NCBI GenBank assembly: GCA_947175655.1
Contig: CAMWNQ010000114.1
Span: 1-5,672 of the forward strand
Source: an uncultured Clostridia bacterium
Lineage (GTDB): Bacteria > Bacillota > Clostridia > Oscillospirales > Ruminococcaceae
Length of the DNA stretch: 5,672 bases
Direction of reading: 5' to 3'
Made by a program: the position numbers and the translations under genes. Under the pieces are notes generated by a model. The model was not told where the DNA came from and made no database searches. It was given only the letters and a program-made list of their open reading frames with translations. Of this stretch, positions 1-5,288 are shown piece by piece; the first letter of the stretch is position 1, and every line of letters starts with the position of its first letter.

Positions 1-33
1 GAATAATTTAAGGTTATTTTAAGAATGGGGTAA

Positions 34-94
34 TATAATTCACTCATAGGATTAATGATTGGAAAGATAATACAATCATAATTTATATTATAAT
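34..94 (+). promoter_or_regulatory. possible promoter -10 boxes upstream of the dockerin protein gene
   Basis: Two exact TATAAT hexamers lie in the leader, at 34-39 and 89-94. Neither has a convincing TTGACA-like box 16-18 bp upstream. In DNA this AT-rich a TATAAT can occur by chance, so only the general position of a promoter for the gene starting at 198 is supported. The 89-94 box would give a transcript with an untranslated leader of about 95 bases that includes the palindrome at 136-150. Confidence 0.3.
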
Positions 95-135
95 CCACTT
101 TTTTAAAAAGTCATGAGTTTATAAAAAATAAAAAA

Positions 136-150
136 ATGACTATCAGTCAT
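136..150. promoter_or_regulatory. short palindrome in the leader, candidate operator
   Basis: ATGACT (136-141) and AGTCAT (145-150) form a perfect 6-bp inverted repeat around a 3-base centre. It lies 47 bp before the start codon of the dockerin protein gene and downstream of the TATAAT at 89-94. Palindromes of this size are typical of dimeric repressor sites. No T-run or GC-rich stem suggests a terminator. Its right part (141-154) resembles the right arm of the larger palindrome at 4214-4243. No regulator can be assigned from sequence alone. Confidence 0.35.
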
Positions 151-197
151 ATTTTGAAGAAATAACTAAATTTTAATATTTATGAGGAGTTTTTATT

Positions 198-2297
198 ATG
201 AAAAAAATTACAGCCCTTTTATCATCAGTATGTATTCTTGCATTGTCATTTCAGAGTCTTCCTATGTCAGTAGTAAATTATGCATCTGCTGTTGATGCTG
301 ATGTTACAGATTCCAGCTCTACAGAAGTAGTAGCAGAAACTTTTACTGTTACACTTTCTGATTCAGGCATTACAACTGATGCAGATGCCGAAACAGCATC
401 AGTAACAGGAAAAATTCTTACTATCACCAAACCTGCCATATTTGAAATATCAGGTGAAATTTCAGAAGGTCAGATTGTTGTAAATGTAGACAAGGAACTT
501 TATCCGGAAGGTGTTGTTGAACTTGATTTAAAGGGAGTAAATATTACAAATACTTCTGACTCCCCTATTTATATAGCATCAATCGGAGATGAATGCGAGA
601 TTGTTTCTAAAAAAGGTACTGAAAATACTATATCTGATGGTACTGATTATACAAATGCTGACGGAAAAGCTGGTGCAATTTATGCCTGTGATGATATTAA
701 AATAAAAGGTGCAGGAACTCTCACTGTAAACGGAAACTGCAATGATGCAATTGTGTGCAAAAATGATATTAAAATCTATAATGGTACTCTTATAGTAAAC
801 TCTGCTGATGACGGAATAAGAGGTAAAGACAGTGTTACTATAGGCAATAAAAAAGATACGGATTTCAGTAAATTAAATATTACTGTAAATTCTAAAAATG
901 GTGATGGTATAAAATCAACCGAAACTGATACAGCATCAAGCAAAGGATTTATTACTGTAAACGGCGGTACTATAAACATCACAGCATATTCAGACGGTTT
1001 TCACGCCTCACAAAATCTTGATATAAATGGCGGAGATATAAGTATTACTACTACTTGCCCTGCTTCATCTTCTGGAAATAATAATTCAGGCTGGGGCGGT
1101 CCGGGAGGAGGAAGATTTCCTAATATGGGAAATGACAGTTCTTCATCTTCAACAGAAGTAAGTGCCAAGGGTATAAAAGCCGGCTGTACTGATGATACAG
1201 GAACTGTTATTGAAGGTACTATCAATATTGCAGGAGGAATTATTTCAGTAAATTCAACTGATGACAGTATTCATGCTACTGATATAAATATATCCGGCGG
1301 TGAAATTACTGCATCATCTGGTGATGATGGTATTCACGCTGATAATATTCTTACTGTTACTGACGGTTTAATAAATATAACAAAATCTTATGAAGGACTT
1401 GAAGCATATGATATTGAAATAAAAGGTGGAAATATTCATGTTGTTTCCAGCGATGACGGTTTCAATGCTGCCGGAGGTAATGACAACTCAGGAAATAATA
1501 ATAATGGCTGGGGTCAAGGCGGAGGCTGGGGCTTTGGAGGAAGTTCATCTACTGGTGTTCTCAATATATCCGGGGGTTATATGTATGTACGTGCAGAGGG
1601 TGACGGTCTCGATTCAAACGGAAGTCTTTCAATAAGTGGTGGTACTGTAATAGTATGTGGACCTACCAAGGGTGGAAACGGTATTTTTGATAAGGGTGAC
1701 GGCAATTATACTATGAACTTTACAGGTGGTACAGTATTCGGTATTGGTTCAAGCGATATGATGGAAACTCCTACTACATCAAACGGTACATATCTTGTAT
1801 CAACAAGAGCAAATCTTCAGGCAGGACAACTTGTATTCGTAAAAGAAAATAATGAAGTTATATCTGTTCTTACTGTTCCTTCTGATATAAATATGAGCAG
1901 TGGTGCAGTACAGTTCTACTCAGACAGAGCAGGAAAAAATGCTGAGATATCTTTCGGAGGTTCTTACAGTGGCACTCTTAATGCTGACGGATACGGTGAA
2001 GGAAATGAACCTGTTGTTACTACTTCTACAACATCTTCATCTACAACGACAACAACTACTACAACTATGACTTCATCTGATAATAAAGACGGTCTCAAGG
2101 GAGATGCTAATGATGATGGAACAGTTGATGTGGCAGATGTTGTAGCTGTAGCTTCTTATGTCGGAAATCCTGAATCCAATAAACTGACTTCAAAAGGTAT
2201 TACAAATTCAGATGTTCATAACACAGGCGACGGCTTAACTGCTAATGATGCCCTTATGATTCAACAGTATATTGCTAAAATTGTCGAAGTATTATAA
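198..2297 (+). CDS. secreted Cthe_2159-like carbohydrate-binding beta-helix protein with C-terminal type I dockerin
   Basis: Predicted exported, cellulosome-associated polysaccharide-binding protein of 699 residues. Residues 1-31 form a signal peptide: MKK, a hydrophobic core, and an A-S-A cleavage site before V32. Residues of about 45-600 carry repeated rungs such as GGxIxI and S-x-DDGIHA, typical of the Cthe_2159 family (DUF4353). The founding Clostridium thermocellum member is a calcium-dependent parallel beta-helix reported to bind polygalacturonate and cellulose. Two Gly/Asn/Ser-rich inserts, near residues 291-318 and 428-452, interrupt the helix. A Thr/Ser linker (about 606-627, with eight Thr in a row) leads to a dockerin (633-699). 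Its first calcium loop is canonical (D636, N638, D640, D644, D647); the second (D672 to D684) has one extra residue and the Ruminococcus-like pattern. No hydrolase active site is evident, so a binding or structural role is more likely than catalysis. The start follows GAGGAG (184-189) with 8-base spacing. The gene appears monocistronic. Confidence 0.9.
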   Translation: MKKITALLSSVCILALSFQSLPMSVVNYASAVDADVTDSSSTEVVAETFTVTLSDSGITTDADAETASVTGKILTITKPAIFEISGEISEGQIVVNVDKELYPEGVVELDLKGVNITNTSDSPIYIASIGDECEIVSKKGTENTISDGTDYTNADGKAGAIYACDDIKIKGAGTLTVNGNCNDAIVCKNDIKIYNGTLIVNSADDGIRGKDSVTIGNKKDTDFSKLNITVNSKNGDGIKSTETDTASSKGFITVNGGTINITAYSDGFHASQNLDINGGDISITTTCPASSSGNNNSGWGGPGGGRFPNMGNDSSSSSTEVSAKGIKAGCTDDTGTVIEGTINIAGGIISVNSTDDSIHATDINISGGEITASSGDDGIHADNILTVTDGLINITKSYEGLEAYDIEIKGGNIHVVSSDDGFNAAGGNDNSGNNNNGWGQGGGWGFGGSSSTGVLNISGGYMYVRAEGDGLDSNGSLSISGGTVIVCGPTKGGNGIFDKGDGNYTMNFTGGTVFGIGSSDMMETPTTSNGTYLVSTRANLQAGQLVFVKENNEVISVLTVPSDINMSSGAVQFYSDRAGKNAEISFGGSYSGTLNADGYGEGNEPVVTTSTTSSSTTTTTTTTMTSSDNKDGLKGDANDDGTVDVADVVAVASYVGNPESNKLTSKGITNSDVHNTGDGLTANDALMIQQYIAKIVEVL
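801..1664 (+). repeat. degenerate in-frame repeats encoding beta-helix rungs
   Basis: Within the dockerin protein, residues of about 202-489 repeat a unit of a GG turn, an alternating I/V strand and an acidic turn. Visible rungs include SADDGIRG, GDGIKS, SDGFHA, TDDSIHA, GDDGIHA, YEGLEA, SDDGFNA and GDGLDS. Spacing is irregular and the two Gly-rich inserts fall between rungs. At DNA level the repeats are too diverged to be a recent tandem duplication. The Asp pairs probably line one face of the helix, where they could hold calcium, as known for the family. Confidence 0.7.
2019..2072 (+). repeat. ACN-codon repeat encoding the Thr/Ser linker
   Basis: A run of ACT, ACA and ACG threonine codons mixed with TCN serine codons encodes residues 608-625 and joins the beta-helix region to the dockerin. 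Thr-rich linkers of this kind are common between modules of secreted and cellulosomal proteins, where they are often glycosylated. Such runs can vary in length between strains. Confidence 0.75.
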
Positions 2298-2301
2298 TAA
2301 T

Positions 2302-2327
2302 AAAAGTGGACTTTATGTCCGTTTTTT
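2302..2327 (+). terminator. intrinsic terminator of the dockerin protein gene
   Basis: Starting 5 bp after the stop codon, GGAC (2308-2311) pairs with GTCC (2317-2320) around the loop TTTAT. Two wobble pairs and an A/T run extend the stem outward, and TTTTTT (2322-2327) follows. This is the usual form of a rho-independent terminator and supports a single-gene transcript for the upstream gene. Confidence 0.8.
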
Positions 2328-2344
2328 ATAGCTGAAAAAAGTTC

Positions 2345-2373
2345 TTGACAAATTCAATTTTATATGATATAAT
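2345..2373 (+). promoter_or_regulatory. consensus sigma-A promoter for the aldolase gene
   Basis: A perfect TTGACA (2345-2350) and a perfect TATAAT (2368-2373) are separated by exactly 17 bp. A TG dinucleotide at 2365-2366 adds an extended -10 element. Transcription should start near 2380, giving a leader of about 62 bases before the ATG at 2442. The promoter begins only 18 bp after the preceding terminator, so the aldolase unit is independent of the dockerin gene. I see no operator-like palindrome overlapping it. Confidence 0.88.
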
Positions 2374-2441
2374 ATCAATGCTTTAAAACTTAAAAGTGCA
2401 AAAGCGTTAAATATTATTTTTTAGAAGAAGGTTTTTTATTT

Positions 2442-3416
2442 ATGAAAGAAATATCAAAATTAATGAATTTTCGTTCAGATGTAAAAGTTATTGATGCAAC
2501 ACTCCGTGACGGTGGGCTTGTAAATGACTTCTATTTTTCTGACGATTTTGTAAAGGATTTATATGAAGCTAACATCAAAGCAGGCGTTGATTATATGGAA
2601 TTTGGATATAAAGCATCAAAGGATATGTTTGATGTCAATAAATTCGGAAAGTGGAAGTTCTGTAATGATGATGATATAAGAAAAATTATCGGCGATAAAA
2701 ATGAAAATCTTAAAATAGCAGTTATGGCTGATGTTGGAAGATGTGACTATAAAAATGATATTCGTGACCGTTCAGAAAGTCCTGTTGACCTTATACGTGT
2801 TGCAACATATCTCAATACTATTCCTGCTGCTGTTGATATAATTGAAGACGCCAAGAAAAAAGGTTATGAAGTAAGCTGTAATATAATGGCTATTTCAAAT
2901 GCTCAGGAAGGTGATTTGAATGCTGCTCTTGATATTCTTGGAAAATCTCCTGTAGATGTTTTTTATATCGTTGACAGTTACGGTGCATTATATCCTGAAC
3001 AGATTGCTCGTATTTCTGATACATATGTTAATTTTGCAAATAAATACAATAAAAAAGTTGGTATCCACGCACATAACAATCAACAGCTTGCTTTTGCAAA
3101 TACTATTGAAGCTGTAGGTGACGGCGTTGACTGGCTTGATGCTACTTATGCAGAAATGGGCAGAGGTGCTGGTAACTGTGCTATGGAACTTCTTCTCGGA
3201 TTTTTACGTAATCCAAAGTATAATGTATATCCTGTTATACAGTTTATCGAAAAGCATATGAATAAGCTCCGTGAAGACGGTGTAGTATGGGGATATGACT
3301 TACAGTATTTAATGACTGGTCTTTTAAATCAGCACCCAAGAACAGCCATTCAGTTTACAAAAGATGAAAGAAAAGATTATGCTGAATTCTACAAGGAAAT
3401 AGTTGCTCTTGATTAA
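2442..3416 (+). CDS. HMGL-like aldolase, 4-hydroxy-2-oxovalerate aldolase (DmpG) type
   Basis: A 324-residue cytoplasmic TIM-barrel enzyme of the HMGL/DRE-metallolyase superfamily. DATLRDGG at 18-25 supplies the family's catalytic Arg and metal-binding Asp (R22, D23). IHAHNN (208-213) supplies the two metal-binding His (H209, H211). VDSYG (177-181) and GRGAGNC (240-246) are further barrel-end signatures. The layout is closest to DmpG-like enzymes, which cleave 4-hydroxy-2-oxoacids to pyruvate and an aldehyde with a divalent metal. Classical DmpG is about 340 residues and works with the acetaldehyde dehydrogenase DmpF, which is absent here. The physiological substrate is therefore uncertain, and related condensing enzymes such as citramalate or isopropylmalate synthases are less likely alternatives. 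The ATG is preceded by AGAAGG (about 2426-2431) at a slightly long 10-base spacing. A strong consensus promoter lies upstream, and no clear terminator separates it from the small gene at 3490. Confidence 0.85.
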   Translation: MKEISKLMNFRSDVKVIDATLRDGGLVNDFYFSDDFVKDLYEANIKAGVDYMEFGYKASKDMFDVNKFGKWKFCNDDDIRKIIGDKNENLKIAVMADVGRCDYKNDIRDRSESPVDLIRVATYLNTIPAAVDIIEDAKKKGYEVSCNIMAISNAQEGDLNAALDILGKSPVDVFYIVDSYGALYPEQIARISDTYVNFANKYNKKVGIHAHNNQQLAFANTIEAVGDGVDWLDATYAEMGRGAGNCAMELLLGFLRNPKYNVYPVIQFIEKHMNKLREDGVVWGYDLQYLMTGLLNQHPRTAIQFTKDERKDYAEFYKEIVALD

Positions 3417-3489
3417 TCTTTTTAATATATAAAGTAAAATCATCACATATTTTTATATTTATGCATAATATAATATGAGGTGATATTAT

Positions 3490-3660
3490 ATGAATTCTTG
3501 CGGTTCTACGTTTTCGGTGACAGCACTTGCAAATGCAATAGCATTAAATTTTAATGCTGAAGAACTTGAATTGCTTTCATCACTATTCAATCAGCTGGGG
3601 TATACACTTGAAGTAATTTCAGCACAACGGAGATTATGCCAAAATAAACAAGAAAATTAA
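3490..3660 (+). CDS. small conserved protein, DUF6774-like, 56 residues
   Basis: A complete 56-codon gene starting MNSCGSTFSVTALANAIA. It then has an acidic stretch ending in EELELLSSLFNQLG and a tail of TLEVISAQRRLC. This pattern, a short N-terminal Cys segment, a helix, [DE]-E-[LI]-x-LL-x-x-x-x-x-QLG and a terminal I-x-AQR-x-LC, matches my recollection of the DUF6774 family of small Firmicutes proteins, whose function is unknown. Cys4 and Cys50 sit near opposite ends and could form a pair or bind metal. There is no signal peptide and no strong membrane segment. A very good ribosome binding site, GAGGTGAT (3477-3484), supports the ATG. It lies 73 bp after the aldolase with no terminator and no well-placed promoter between, so co-transcription is likely. 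A strong terminator follows within 20 bp. Confidence 0.8.
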   Translation: MNSCGSTFSVTALANAIALNFNAEELELLSSLFNQLGYTLEVISAQRRLCQNKQEN

Positions 3661-3672
3661 AACTGATTATAT

Positions 3673-3715
3673 AAAAAAACAGCTCCCTGTATAATACGGG
3701 GAGCTGTTTTAGCAT
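3673..3715. terminator. bidirectional intrinsic terminator between convergent units
   Basis: The stem pairs 3676-3690 with 3696-3710 (15 bp with one T-G wobble, core CAGCTCCC / GGGAGCTG) around the loop ATAAT. On the plus strand it ends in TTTT, with a further T-run nearby; on the minus strand the A-run at 3673-3679 becomes a T-run. It begins 15 bp after the small gene's stop and ends 7 bp from the stop of the convergent GyrI-like gene, so one hairpin serves both directions. Confidence 0.9.
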
Positions 3716-3717
3716 TT

Positions 3718-4170
3718 TTACTTTAATCCAATATAAATATGAATTTCAGCATTTTCAGGGTCATCATTCTGATATTCTTCAAAGTCAAAGATAAATGAAC
3801 GTTCAAGATTCATCTGCCAGAGTTCAGTCCAGAATTGCTGAACAGCAGTAACCATATGTCCAACAACAATAAATCTGGCATATTTTCCAGAAGGAATTTT
3901 TCCAATCTCAAAATTATCCGGAACATCTTTACTATTGATTTCGCAAGCAACACCAGCTGTATAATCAGATTTTTCATTATTATCATAATCTGTATAGAAT
4001 CCAAGAGCTTTGCTGTTTACTCTGTTTTTAAGATTAAAACAACCTTCCGGAGAATAAAATTTCTGCCAGAGTCCGCCGATAATCTTTTCCATATCAGGAG
4101 AAGCGTTGTTTGTTCTTTCTGAAAAACCTGCTATGGTTTTTTCTTCTAAATTTACGATTTCATAATTCAT
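3718..4170 (-). CDS. GyrI-like small-molecule-binding domain protein
   Basis: A stand-alone 150-residue effector-binding domain of the GyrI-like / AraC_E_bind type, closest in layout to integron-associated Cass2-like proteins. These have the SHS2-duplicated fold that binds amphipathic or cationic ligands in regulators such as BmrR and Rob. It starts with the beta strand YEIVNLEEKTIAGF. A region with W35 and FYSPEG (38-43) follows, then the central LGFYTDYD (56-63) and the GKYARFIVVG strand (95-104). The helix QQFWTELW (111-118) and the closing FDFEEY (128-133) hold the acidic pair E131/E132, in the position where family members keep a ligand-contacting Glu. No DNA-binding domain is present. 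The start follows GAGG (4182-4179) with 8-base spacing. It lies directly downstream of a WYL regulator gene on the same strand, with a palindrome and a probable own promoter between them. A role as ligand sensor, sequestering protein or hydrolase for the regulator's inducer is inference. Confidence 0.85.
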   Translation of the reverse strand: MNYEIVNLEEKTIAGFSERTNNASPDMEKIIGGLWQKFYSPEGCFNLKNRVNSKALGFYTDYDNNEKSDYTAGVACEINSKDVPDNFEIGKIPSGKYARFIVVGHMVTAVQQFWTELWQMNLERSFIFDFEEYQNDDPENAEIHIYIGLK

Positions 4171-4202
4171 TGTATATACCTCATTTCATATTTTATGATT
4201 AA

Positions 4203-4211
4203 AGTATAACA
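4203..4211 (-). promoter_or_regulatory. extended -10 promoter element of the GyrI-like gene
   Basis: Read on the minus strand, TGTTATACT gives a TATACT -10 box (4208-4203) preceded by TG at 4211-4210, which is an extended -10 motif. No good -35 box is present at 16-18 bp, consistent with extended -10 promoters. Transcription would start near 4196, leaving about 25 bases before the ATG. The perfect palindrome at 4214-4243 covers the spacer and -35 region. Confidence 0.5.
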
Positions 4212-4213
4212 CG

Positions 4214-4243
4214 TCAAATATGACATCTATCTGTCATATTTGA
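4214..4243. promoter_or_regulatory. perfect 12-bp inverted repeat, candidate operator
   Basis: TCAAATATGACA (4214-4225) is repeated exactly in inverse as TGTCATATTTGA (4232-4243), around a 6-base spacer. It includes the last codons and stop of the WYL regulator gene and lies immediately upstream of the extended -10 box for the GyrI-like gene. On the minus strand no T-run follows the stem and the stem is AT-rich, so it is a poor terminator. An operator for the adjacent regulator, or for another dimeric repressor, fits better. On the plus strand a T-run follows, but no plus-strand transcript is expected there. Confidence 0.6.
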
Positions 4244-5142
4244 TATTTTTTCAGAGTTTTTTTAACAAGTTCTTTGAATTCTTGACGGTACTTCTCCGGA
4301 GAAATGATTTCCGCCTTATCACCAAATGATAAAATATATTTATAAAATGCCGGAATATCTGACCACTGAAAAGTCATAAAAATATCATCTTTATCATCTG
4401 AATTTGAAATTTCTATGCCAAATTCATCAATAATACGCCATTTAAGTGACTTATCAAATTTAACCGTTATATCATCTCCGCCTTTTGTATATTGTAGCTT
4501 ATGAATTATATATTCAGGAACTTCACGTTTTTCATTAATTATACCTGAAAGTTCCAAATCATTGATACGTGTAAGTTTGAACATTCTGTAATCATTGCGA
4601 AAAATACAATATCCCCACACATACCAGTTTGACCATTGAAAAATTAAATGATACGGTTCAATTTCACGCTGACTTTTACCTGTGGGCGAAAAATATGTAA
4701 ATCTGATTTTCTGATGATTGTCTATAGCATTTTTAATCAGTTCAATTTTATCTGAAACAACTGACTTGTCCCAAGATGCAAGGTCAATAATAATCTGATT
4801 TCCTGAATTCAGCATATCAGAATATTCTGATGAAAGTTTACTCATCAGCTGTCTGTACCGTTTGGTTTTGCTTATGCTGTCGAGACTTCCAAGACCAGCC
4901 AGAATAGCTTTCATATCATCTTTTGAAAGCAGTATACGGTCAATCTTGAATCCCTCCATAATAGAAATACCGCCTCCCTGCCCCTGAAATGTCACAATGG
5001 GAATTCCGGCTTTTTCAATATCCTCAATATCACGTATTATTGTACGCCGTGATACTTCAAATTTTTCTGCAAGTTCTGATGATGTTACCTTTTCTTTCTG
5101 TAAAAGAATTGATAAAATTCCGATAATGCGGTCTATTTTCAT
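4234..5142 (-). CDS. YafY-family HTH-WYL transcriptional regulator
   Basis: A 302-residue cytoplasmic regulator of usual length for the family. The N-terminal winged helix (about 5-58) contains TSSELAEKFEVSRRTIIRDI, an HTH_11/DeoR-like recognition motif, and the wing GQGGGISI (54-61). A helical linker follows. The WYL domain (about 135-200) carries IRFTYFSPTGK (146-156), the name-giving segment NWYVWGY (172-178, with Val for Leu) and YRMFKLTRI (185-193), whose Arg residues are typical of the ligand pocket. The C-terminal WCX-type domain (about 220-300) includes KWRIIDEFG and the helix YRQEFKELVKKTLKKY. WYL domains bind small molecules or nucleic acid ligands; no ligand can be assigned here. 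The ATG follows GGAGGT (5157-5152) with 9-base spacing. Its last codons lie in the palindrome that precedes the GyrI-like gene, which suggests local control of that gene. An intrinsic terminator lies 31 bp upstream of its start. Confidence 0.92.
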   Translation of the reverse strand: MKIDRIIGILSILLQKEKVTSSELAEKFEVSRRTIIRDIEDIEKAGIPIVTFQGQGGGISIMEGFKIDRILLSKDDMKAILAGLGSLDSISKTKRYRQLMSKLSSEYSDMLNSGNQIIIDLASWDKSVVSDKIELIKNAIDNHQKIRFTYFSPTGKSQREIEPYHLIFQWSNWYVWGYCIFRNDYRMFKLTRINDLELSGIINEKREVPEYIIHKLQYTKGGDDITVKFDKSLKWRIIDEFGIEISNSDDKDDIFMTFQWSDIPAFYKYILSFGDKAEIISPEKYRQEFKELVKKTLKKYQI

Positions 5143-5164
5143 ACATTATATACCTCCGATTTAA

Positions 5165-5199
5165 TATAAAAAATCCCCTGAATAGGAAATTATTCAGGG
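5165..5199 (-). terminator. intrinsic terminator upstream of the WYL gene
   Basis: CCCTGAATA (5176-5184) and TATTCAGGG (5191-5199) form a perfect 9-bp stem with a 6-base loop. On the minus strand a run of six T follows, so the hairpin ends a leftward transcript coming from the unknown gene at the right edge and the possible micro-ORF. Its T-run lies only about 12 bases before the WYL ribosome binding site. Confidence 0.82.
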
Positions 5200-5228
5200 A
5201 AGAAATTTTATGTGTTATAAATTTTTAA

Positions 5229-5270
5229 TTAAGCTTTCATAGCCGTTTTAACTGTAACAATCATTCTCAT
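5229..5270 (-). CDS. possible micro-ORF of 11-13 codons
   Basis: On the minus strand, the sequence AAAGG then ATGAGA then ATG opens a frame reading MIVTVKTAMKA (or MRMIVTVKTAMKA from the outer ATG at 5270) and ending in TAA at 5231-5229. The inner ATG at 5264 has AAAGG at a suitable distance; the outer ATG is too close to it. The frame starts 18-24 bases after the stop of the upstream gene and ends about 30 bp before an intrinsic terminator, so it could be the last gene of that transcript. So short a frame may be chance, and I do not recognise the peptide. It has two Lys and no acidic residue. Confidence 0.3.
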   Translation of the reverse strand: MRMIVTVKTAMKA

Positions 5271-5288
5271 CCTTTCTCTGTCAAATTT

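Noticed and set aside
97..111. ACTTTTT / AAAAAGT near-palindrome in the first leader as a terminator or operator
   Set aside because: It is almost entirely A and T with no stable loop, so it is expected by chance in this composition.
776..1225. Open frames on the minus strand inside the dockerin protein gene
   Set aside because: They lie antisense to a clearly coding repeat-rich gene, lack ribosome binding sites and have no family resemblance; they follow from its biased composition.
1426..1635. Plus-strand open frame in another frame inside the dockerin protein gene
   Set aside because: It overlaps the beta-helix coding region and shows no start signal or recognisable protein features.
801..1664. 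Repeats resembling a CRISPR array or satellite DNA
   Set aside because: They keep reading frame, vary in length and sequence, and encode beta-helix rungs; there are no identical repeats with unique spacers.
2380..2405. Weak GCTTT / AAAGC and ACTT / AAGT pairings in the aldolase leader, possible riboswitch or regulatory hairpin
   Set aside because: The stems are short and AT-only, the leader is only about 62 bases, and no known riboswitch core is visible.
3466..3474. TATAAT just before the small gene as its promoter
   Set aside because: It lies directly beside the ribosome binding site at 3477, so a transcript from it would lose or truncate that site.
3810..4122. Open frames on both strands overlapping the GyrI-like gene
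   Set aside because: They are out-of-frame readings of a gene with a good ribosome binding site and clear family features.
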